From: an uncultured Ruminococcus sp.
GTDB taxonomy: Bacteria > Bacillota > Clostridia > Oscillospirales > Acutalibacteraceae
DNA length: 13,810 nucleotides
Reading direction: 5' to 3'
Assembly (NCBI GenBank): GCA_902803585.1
Contig: CADCQO010000013.1
Span: 1 to 13,810, forward strand
Part shown: piece by piece, positions 8,341 through 13,810 of the stretch
Numbering within the stretch: position 1 is the first letter of the stretch
Layout of the letters: each line of letters begins with the position of its first letter
Notes under the pieces: model-generated
The model's input: the letters and a program-made list of their open reading frames with translations, nothing else
The model's database searches: none
Told to the model about the DNA's origin: nothing
Program-made: the position numbers and the translations under genes

Positions 8341-11300
8341 ATGGGCTTTATCATCAAAGACGGTATATTGGAGCAGTATCGGGAAGAAGAAAATATTACA
8401 AAGGTTGTTATTCCTGACGGAGTAACCGCCATAGCAGAACAGGCGTTTTGTGATTGCAGAACGATAACAAGGGTTGTGGTTCCCAATGGTGTGACGAGTA
8501 TAGGTGAAGAAGCGTTCTGTGACTGCCGGCAGCTGAAAAAGATTATTCTCCCCCAAAGCCTTCAGAAAATAGAGTGCGGTGCTTTCAGGGACTGTACCAG
8601 TCTGAAATATGTTATCATTCCCCAAAGCGTCACAAGTATAGAGGACTGTACTTTCGTCAACTGCAAAAACCTGAAAAAAGTTGTTATTCGTGGAAATATC
8701 GTCAGGATAGGGTATGCGGCGTTTTACTGCTGTGTGAATCTGAAAAAAATTACTCTCCCCAAAGGTGCAGTTGATGTACAGGAAAAGGCGTTTTATGGAT
8801 GCATCGGACTTGCTGATACGGACGGTTTCGTGATCGTGAAAAATATCCTGTATAGCTATTTAAACAATAGAGATATGCCGTATGGGTGGTTTGACACAGA
8901 CAGAGACATCATCGTTCCGGATGGTGTGACAAGAATAGAAGATGAGGCATTTAAAAACTGCAAATACCTGAATAGCGTTATATTGCCGGATAGCGTTACA
9001 GAGATCGGATGCAGGGCGTTTTATGACTGTGAGAACCTGACAGAGGTTATCCTTCCGGAGTGCATCACTGAGATAAAGAACTGGACATTTTACGGCTGCA
9101 AAAGTCTGGAAGATATTACGATTCCTGAAAATGTGACAAGGATAGGAACAGGGGCATTTTATGATTGCAGGAGTCTGAAAAGCGTTGTTGTGCCGGAATG
9201 TGCCGACAGAATAGAAGCATGGTCATTTTGCCAATGTACGAATCTGGAAAATATCACGCTTCCGGAAAATGTGACAAGGATAGGAAAAGGCGCATTCTAC
9301 CTCTGTGAAAGTCTGACGAGTATTGTTCTCCCGAAAAACTTAACAAGCATAGCGTATTATATGTTTTTGGGGTGCAGGAAGCTGACGGCAGTCGTTATTC
9401 CGGAAGGTGTGAAAGAAATAGGAGAACTGGCATTTTGTATGTGTAAAAAGCTAAGAAGCATTGTTCTGCCGGAAAGTCTGACCAGTATCGAATACCGTGC
9501 GTTTGGTTGGTGCAACGAGCTGACGGAAATAAAAATTCCGGAAAGTGTGACGTACATAGGAAAAGGTGCGTTCCGTTTCTGCCGGCAGCTGAAAGAGATC
9601 GTTCTCCCCGAAGGGCTGACGGACATAGAAAACGCTTCTTTCAAATACTGTGAAAGCCTGACCAGCGTGTATCTTCCCAAAAGTATAGAAAGAATCGGAA
9701 GCAATGCGTTTCAATCGTGCAAATCTCTGACCGAACTTACTTTGCCTGATGGTCTGGCCGAAATAGAAGAGAGCGCATTTCATGACTGTGCTGTTTTGAA
9801 GAATCTTGTCATACCGGACAGTGTGACAGATATAGGGCTAAGAGCTTTTTACGGGTGCAGGGCTGTAGAAAATCTCCGTATTCCCAATGGTGTGAGAAAG
9901 CTTGGATATGAAACATTTTTCGACTGTGTATCATTGAAAGAACTGACCATACCGGACAGCGTAACAAGCATAGGAAGCAAAAGCTTTAGCGGCTGCGTGT
10001 GTCTGGAACATTTGACTATTCCGGAGAGTGTAACAGAGATAGCATATCAAATGTTCTATGATTGTCAGGCACTGAGGGAATTTACTATTCCTGACAGCGT
10101 GACGAAGATAGGGCAAATGGCGTTTTCAGGCTGTACAAGGCTGAAGAGCCTGAAAATGTCGAAGAATATTGAGCTGATAGGAGAAAACGCTTTTGACAAA
10201 TGTGAAGAGCTGGAAAGCATTGTTCTTCCTGAATGTATCAAAACAATAAAATACGGTGCGTTCAGCAGGTGCAGGAGTCTGAAAAGCGTTATCATTCCAG
10301 ATGGCGTGGAGGGTATCGAAAAACAGATGTTTCGTAACTGCGAGAGTCTGCAAAGCGTCACCATTCCCGAAAGCGTAGAATACATAGGAAGCGATGCTTT
10401 CTTGAACTGTGAGAACCTGCGGGAGGTTGTACTTCCGAAAAATACAGAAGTAATAGAAGATCGTGCGTTTTACTACTGCACGAGGCTGAAAAATATAGTC
10501 ATTCCCGACAGCGTGACGCATATAGGAGACAGTACGTTCAAGGGGTGTGAAGCTCTGGCAGACGAAAACGGATTTGTCATCATCAAAAATGTTTTGTATG
10601 ATTATACAGGAAACGCTAAAGAAATCATTCTTCCACCGCAGACAGAAACAATATCGCAGGAAGCATTCTGTGCACACGACCGTGTGACAAGCATCAAAAT
10701 TCCTGACACCACAAAGAATATAGAGGAAACCGCATTTTATCAGTGCTATAACCTGATTCATGTAGAAATTCCTGACAGCATAAAAATCATCAAAAGATAT
10801 ACATTCTTCGAATGTGAAAGCCTGCTCAGCATAGAAATTCCCGAGAGTGTAACCAGTATTGACGATTGGGCGTTTCAGAGCTGCACAAGCCTCAAAAGCA
10901 TTACAATTTTGAACAGTACTGTGGAGCTGGGATTTCAACCGTTCGGTCAATGCAAAAATGTTGAAAGCGTGACACTGGGGTCATATACCGTCGACAGACT
11001 GAGTCAATATCACCTGATGTCCCATTACGCTCTTGTGGAAAACATCATTCTATTGCTGAAGAACATGGATTATGACAGCGTTTGCGGAGAAACAAGCAGT
11101 GACTGGAAAGAAATTTATATTGTAGCAGCACAGCTGTTTCTCAAGTATCAGCGATCCGACGCACAGAAACAGATCAAACGTCATGCTGTCGATGCGATTA
11201 CCTGCTTTATTCGTGATAATGATTACAATACTGTGAAAAATTTATTTGAATCAGGCGGTTTTGTTACAAAGGATAATATCATGGACTTGTTTGATGCTGC

Positions 11301-11409
11301 TGTGGAAAACACTCAGAACGGCGGCGATATGCAGATACAGGTGTATATCATGAATTACAAAAACAAGCATTTTCCGGCCAGTGACCCGCTGAGCGGTATC
11401 GAACTGTAA
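8341..11409 (+). CDS. Large BspA-type leucine-rich repeat protein with helical C-terminal tail
   Basis: This 1022-residue protein has no visible signal peptide or membrane segment. Residues 1-17 (MGFIIKDGILEQY...) form an N-terminal cap. Residues 18 to about 870 hold about 35 repeats of 23 residues with the consensus xxLxxIxIPxxVTxIGxxAFxxC, the LRR_5/BspA type. Two cap-like inserts (GFVIVKNILYSY near residue 162, GFVIIKNVLYDY near residue 744) interrupt the array. Residues 872-1022 form a predicted helical tail (AQLFLKYQ, FIRDNDYNTVKNLFESG, NTQNGGDMQIQVYIMNYKN) shared with the downstream paralogue and vaguely ankyrin-like. LRR_5 proteins usually bind proteins or act as surface adhesins, but lack of an export signal points to a cytosolic or non-classically exported scaffold (inference). 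The start is set by AGGAGG and the promoter position. The gene appears monocistronic. Family assignment is secure; function is unknown. Confidence 0.92.
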   Translation: MGFIIKDGILEQYREEENITKVVIPDGVTAIAEQAFCDCRTITRVVVPNGVTSIGEEAFCDCRQLKKIILPQSLQKIECGAFRDCTSLKYVIIPQSVTSIEDCTFVNCKNLKKVVIRGNIVRIGYAAFYCCVNLKKITLPKGAVDVQEKAFYGCIGLADTDGFVIVKNILYSYLNNRDMPYGWFDTDRDIIVPDGVTRIEDEAFKNCKYLNSVILPDSVTEIGCRAFYDCENLTEVILPECITEIKNWTFYGCKSLEDITIPENVTRIGTGAFYDCRSLKSVVVPECADRIEAWSFCQCTNLENITLPENVTRIGKGAFYLCESLTSIVLPKNLTSIAYYMFLGCRKLTAVVIPEGVKEIGELAFCMCKKLRSIVLPESLTSIEYRAFGWCNELTEIKIPESVTYIGKGAFRFCRQLKEIVLPEGLTDIENASFKYCESLTSVYLPKSIERIGSNAFQSCKSLTELTLPDGLAEIEESAFHDCAVLKNLVIPDSVTDIGLRAFYGCRAVENLRIPNGVRKLGYETFFDCVSLKELTIPDSVTSIGSKSFSGCVCLEHLTIPESVTEIAYQMFYDCQALREFTIPDSVTKIGQMAFSGCTRLKSLKMSKNIELIGENAFDKCEELESIVLPECIKTIKYGAFSRCRSLKSVIIPDGVEGIEKQMFRNCESLQSVTIPESVEYIGSDAFLNCENLREVVLPKNTEVIEDRAFYYCTRLKNIVIPDSVTHIGDSTFKGCEALADENGFVIIKNVLYDYTGNAKEIILPPQTETISQEAFCAHDRVTSIKIPDTTKNIEETAFYQCYNLIHVEIPDSIKIIKRYTFFECESLLSIEIPESVTSIDDWAFQSCTSLKSITILNSTVELGFQPFGQCKNVESVTLGSYTVDRLSQYHLMSHYALVENIILLLKNMDYDSVCGETSSDWKEIYIVAAQLFLKYQRSDAQKQIKRHAVDAITCFIRDNDYNTVKNLFESGGFVTKDNIMDLFDAAVENTQNGGDMQIQVYIMNYKNKHFPASDPLSGIEL
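8392..10980 (+). repeat. 69-bp periodic LRR_5 repeat array (about 35 units)
   Basis: The coding sequence repeats every 69 bp (23 codons) with almost no length variation. Each unit codes for a strand with two or three aliphatic residues, an IP or LP pair, a Val-Thr-x-Ile-Gly-like turn, and an Ala-Phe-x-x-Cys end. DNA copies are diverged, so the array is old and held by protein-level selection. The constant 69-bp period also yields long stop-free stretches in other frames that are not genes. Confidence 0.88.
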
Positions 11410-11881
11410 GCAGCATTAAGGAAAGGAACAGCTGACAGCAAGCCGAAAATCCAATAAGCAAAGATTCAGCCATATCAGGCTTGCGGTTTGTTCACATGCA
11501 CAAGAGTACAAAAATATCAACCGGATGCAGACTGTCCGGAAACTGAGAAAGAAACAGTGCAGAATCAGCAGAAAATACTGCAAAAACAAGAAAGGAGTAT
11601 GTTACTGTAAAACATACAATATTATGAAAAGTGAAAAACAGCTTTTGAAGATGACCCGAAGGCTGACAAATATTCGTCACGCAAGTGTCAGTCTGATGAG
11701 ATGCTGCATATGAATGGCATCGCTCAAACAAGTGCCGTCATACGTTAGCGGGAAATTTGCGTCTTTGGAGTGTCACATCAAACATGAGCAGATGGATTGT
11801 CGAAAATGGACACGAGAAACAGGGAATGAAACATAAAAGTTGTTTTACCGCTTTTTATAAGTTTGCAGCAACGAAGATAGA
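11410..11881. other. 472-bp intergenic region without a supported gene
   Basis: A 62-codon open frame at 11525-11713 has a very basic product but no ribosome binding site. An AAGGAG at 11591 precedes only a three-codon frame ending in TAA. Inverted repeats include GCAAGCC/GGCTTGC (11438-11444 and 11478-11484) and CTGACA/TGTCAG near 11660-11690. A -10-like TATAAG sits at 11856-11861, without a matching -35 box at the right distance. The promoter of the following gene could not be located with confidence. Confidence 0.55.
11438..11490 (+). terminator. Possible weak terminator after the large repeat protein gene
   Basis: GCAAGCC (11438-11444) can pair with GGCTTGC (11478-11484), followed by GGTTTGTT. 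The 33-nt loop is large and the T tract is poor, so this is a weak candidate supported mainly by position, 28 bp after the stop codon. Confidence 0.25.
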
Positions 11882-13549
11882 ATGCAGTTTGAAATAGAAA
11901 CGGGGATACTGAAAAAGTATAATCCAAATGAAGAAACAGAAATTATCATACCGGAGGGTGTCAGGTGCATAGCAGAAGGAGCATTTGCCATCTGCAAGAG
12001 GGTGAAAAGCGTTACCATTCCGGAAGGTGTCACGAAAATAGGAGACGGAGCGTTTGCTCAATGCAGCAATCTGGCAAGCGTTACTATTCCAGCGAGTGTC
12101 ATGAGAATAGGGGACGGGGCATTTTATAAATGTTACAGCCTGAAAGATATTACCATTCCGTCAAGTGTCATGAGCATAGGATATCAGGCGTTTGCGGAAT
12201 GTGATTGTCTGACAAGCGTGATAATTCATCAAGGTGTCACCAGCATAAAAGACGAAGCGTTCATGAATTGCCGCAGCATGAAAAGCATCATGATTCCTGC
12301 AAGTGTCACAAGCATAGGACACGGGGCATTTAGTTACAATGAAAGCCTGACAAACCTTGTGATTCCTGAAAATGTAAACATAGAAGAGAGTGTTTTCAAG
12401 GGCTGCAGGGGTCTTTCAGATGAAAAAGGTTTTGTGATTGTCGGCAGAACTGTATGTGATTATTTCGGTTCAGATACAGAGCCTGCCATTCCGGCAGGTA
12501 TCACGAGCATAGGAGACAGGGCCTTCTGGCGAGTTCAGAGCCTGACAAGCATCGCGGTTCCGGAAGGTGTCACACGCATAGGAAAGAGGGCATTCTGCCG
12601 CTGTATGAGCCTGACACATATTACCCTTCCGGAAAGCACTGCGGTCATAGAATCAGAGGCTTTTTTCGGCTGTGAAAGTCTGACAGGCATCGTGATTCCG
12701 GAGGGGGTTACAAGCATCGGGAACAGGGCGTTTGGCGAATGCAGCAGCCTGACAAGCCTTGCAATTCCTGAAAATGTGAGCATAAAGGCGAATGCGTTTA
12801 AGGGCTGCAAAGGTCTTGCAGATGAAAGAGGTTTTGTGATTGTCGGCGGTACCGTATGCGATTATTTGGGTTCAGATGCAGAACTGACCATTCCGGAAGG
12901 TGTTACAAAAATAGGAGAACAAGCATTTCACGGCTGCCGCAGTCTGACAGATCTTGTGATTCCGGAAGGTGTCATGAGCATAGGCGACAGGGCATTTTAC
13001 GACTGCAGTAATCTGACAAGCATTTATCTTCCTAAAAACGTAAAGAGGGAAGGCGTGGGAAATAAAATGAACCGGTACGCAGAGCCTTATGTATTTTATC
13101 AATGTCAGAAAGCAGAACGTGTGACATCAGGAATATATACCATTGAAGGTCTGAGCAAATATAAGCGGTTTGGCAAAATTTCTGTGGATATTATCCTTAC
13201 GCTGATAGAAACAATGGATTTTCATAAAAGTCTGGCAAAAAACAGACAAGAAAAATACATTGTACTGGCACAGCTTTTTCTGAAATATCAGCATCCGGAA
13301 GCGAAAAAATACATCGCCGACAATACTGCGGAGGTCATGAAATACTTTATCAGGGTCAATGACTACGACACTGTAAAAGGGCTTTTTGAATGCGGGGAAT
13401 TTGTCACAGACGGCAATATCACGCTCCTGCTGAAAATGGCTGTGACAAATACCCAGAACGGCGGCGATATGCAGATACAGGTGTACATTATGAATTACAA
13501 AAACGAGCATTTTCCGGATAGTGACCCGCTGAGTTATATAGAACTGTAA
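11882..13549 (+). CDS. Shorter BspA-type leucine-rich repeat paralogue with the same helical tail
   Basis: This 555-residue protein is a paralogue of the upstream repeat protein. The start MQFEIETGILKKY aligns without gaps to MGFIIKDGILEQY of the neighbour, and an in-frame TAA at 11858-11860 leaves this ATG as the first one available. There is no good Shine-Dalgarno sequence (only GAAG at 11873-11876), unlike the neighbour. About 15 repeats of 22-23 residues span residues 18-400. Two cap-like inserts GFVIVGxTVCDYxGSD (from residues 183 and 317) split the array, and the last repeat holds an irregular insert (KREGVGNKMNRYAEPY). Residues 408-555 are the shared tail (AQLFLKYQ, FIRVNDYDTVKGLFECG, NTQNGGDMQIQVYIMNYKN, SDPLSYIEL). 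No signal peptide or membrane segment is seen, so a cytosolic protein-binding role is the simplest inference; partner unknown. Confidence 0.9.
   Translation: MQFEIETGILKKYNPNEETEIIIPEGVRCIAEGAFAICKRVKSVTIPEGVTKIGDGAFAQCSNLASVTIPASVMRIGDGAFYKCYSLKDITIPSSVMSIGYQAFAECDCLTSVIIHQGVTSIKDEAFMNCRSMKSIMIPASVTSIGHGAFSYNESLTNLVIPENVNIEESVFKGCRGLSDEKGFVIVGRTVCDYFGSDTEPAIPAGITSIGDRAFWRVQSLTSIAVPEGVTRIGKRAFCRCMSLTHITLPESTAVIESEAFFGCESLTGIVIPEGVTSIGNRAFGECSSLTSLAIPENVSIKANAFKGCKGLADERGFVIVGGTVCDYLGSDAELTIPEGVTKIGEQAFHGCRSLTDLVIPEGVMSIGDRAFYDCSNLTSIYLPKNVKREGVGNKMNRYAEPYVFYQCQKAERVTSGIYTIEGLSKYKRFGKISVDIILTLIETMDFHKSLAKNRQEKYIVLAQLFLKYQHPEAKKYIADNTAEVMKYFIRVNDYDTVKGLFECGEFVTDGNITLLLKMAVTNTQNGGDMQIQVYIMNYKNEHFPDSDPLSYIEL
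11936..13110 (+). repeat. LRR_5 repeat array of the shorter paralogue, with an internal 402-bp duplication
   Basis: About 15 units of 66-69 bp code for the same consensus as in the neighbour. A larger unit is repeated: the segment running from a short 22-residue repeat (IPENV..., ending FKGC) through GL[SA]DE[KR]GFVIVG and the next repeats occurs twice, with equivalent glycine codons at 12428 and 12830. The offset is 402 bp, or 134 codons, and DNA similarity remains easily visible around both cap inserts. Confidence 0.82.
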
Positions 13550-13656
13550 TAGGATACAGGCAGATACACACAAAAGACCATTCATGATATATTCCATCAA
13601 AAACCGTCTTTTTGGTTACTGACGACAAGTTTTTTATTATTTTTTTCAAAAAACCC
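13550..13656. other. Short AT-rich spacer, possible weak terminator
   Basis: CAAAAA/TTTTTG flanking CCGTC (about 13599-13614) can form a weak 6-bp hairpin. A T-rich stretch follows at about 13630-13647, just before the tRNA promoter. This could end transcription of the shorter repeat protein gene, but the stem is AT-only apart from one pair. Confidence 0.3.
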
Positions 13657-13685
13657 TTGACAAGGTTATCAGGATATGGTATTAT
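13657..13685 (+). promoter_or_regulatory. Promoter of the tRNA-Ser gene
   Basis: A perfect TTGACA (13657-13662) is followed after 17 bp by TATTAT (13680-13685). Transcription would start near 13692, about 37 nt before the mature tRNA 5' end. Its position immediately upstream of the tRNA and the near-consensus boxes fit a strong stable-RNA promoter. Confidence 0.85.
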
Positions 13686-13696
13686 ATACGAGTCGC

Positions 13697-13718
13697 AGGA
13701 AGTGAGATTCCGCTTCCT
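13697..13718 (+). other. Hairpin in the 5' leader of the tRNA-Ser precursor
   Basis: AGGAAGTG (13697-13704) pairs with CGCTTCCT (13711-13718) as an 8-bp stem with one G-U pair and a 6-nt loop. It lies within the predicted primary transcript and ends 10 nt before the mature tRNA. Confidence 0.55.
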
Positions 13719-13728
13719 TGGCTGATTC

Positions 13729-13810
13729 GGAGAGGTATCGAAGCGGTCATAACGAGGCGGTCTTGAAAACCGTTTGACGGAAACGTCACATGGGTTCGAA
13801 TCCCATCCTC
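13729..13810 (+). tRNA. tRNA-Ser(UGA), 3' end cut by the window edge
   Basis: The sequence folds as a class II tRNA. The acceptor strand is GGAGAGG (13729-13735) and the D-arm has a TCG/CGA stem. The anticodon stem GCGGT/ACCGT holds a CTTGAAA loop, giving anticodon TGA at 13764-13766. A long variable arm TGACG-GAAA-CGTCA, typical of serine tRNAs, and a T-arm with loop TTCGAAT follow. The 3' acceptor strand reads CCTC at the window end, complementary to the 5' strand, so about three acceptor bases, the discriminator base and CCA are missing. It decodes UCA and, by wobble, other UCN codons. Confidence 0.96.

Noticed and set aside
10126..10950. Long reverse-strand open frame of 274 codons inside the large repeat gene
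   Set aside because: It is a by-product of the 69-bp period: a frame free of stops in one unit tends to be free in all. It lacks a ribosome binding site and the forward frame has the clear repeat protein signature.
11525..11713. Small 62-codon basic open frame between the two repeat genes
   Set aside because: No Shine-Dalgarno sequence before either possible ATG, no recognisable motif, and a composition typical of random AT-rich sequence; kept only as part of the spacer description.
8392..13110. Regular repeats of about 69 bp as a possible CRISPR array
   Set aside because: The repeats are diverged, have no unique spacers, and code in one frame for LRR_5 units; no cas genes are present.
13729..13810. 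tRNA-Ser as an integration site for a mobile element
   Set aside because: No integrase, no repeat of the tRNA 3' end and no other mobile element signature is visible in the window; the sequence beyond the right edge is not available.

Overview
The window most likely comes from an anaerobic Gram-positive gut bacterium of the class Clostridia, probably a Ruminococcus-like member of the Oscillospiraceae. This is inferred from a moderate-to-low GC content, an AGGAGG ribosome binding site, consensus sigma-A type promoters (TTGACA-17-TATNAT), a very large modular surface protein, and the BspA-type (LRR_5) leucine-rich repeat proteins. No housekeeping protein is present to fix the taxonomy.

Layout, all on the + strand: (1) the 3' part of a giant surface protein gene (3-8000; the 5' end lies outside the window). 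It has a GDNG[NS]T linker, a YDG-like domain, about sixteen Ig-like modules marked by D-x-[SA]-G-N motifs, and a C-terminal membrane anchor. (2) A 340-bp spacer with a good intrinsic terminator for that gene and a near-consensus promoter for the next. (3) A 1022-residue protein made almost entirely of 23-residue BspA-type repeats, about 35 of them, with a helical C-terminal tail. (4) A 472-bp spacer with no convincing gene. (5) A shorter paralogue (555 residues, about 15 repeats) with the same N-terminal cap and the same C-terminal tail. (6) A promoter followed by a tRNA-Ser(UGA) gene that runs off the right edge.

The two repeat proteins are clearly related. They share a start motif, the repeat consensus, an internal cap-like insert (GF-V-I-V...DY) and a roughly 147-residue tail whose last 33 codons are about 90% identical at DNA level. 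Neither shows a signal peptide or membrane segment, which is unusual for BspA-type proteins and suggests they are cytosolic or leave the cell by a non-classical route. The giant protein is anchored outside the cell and is transcriptionally separate. A functional link between it and the repeat proteins is only suggested by adjacency. The most interesting content is the modular architecture and duplication history of these three repeat-rich genes; no defence, CRISPR, phage or transposon signature was seen.
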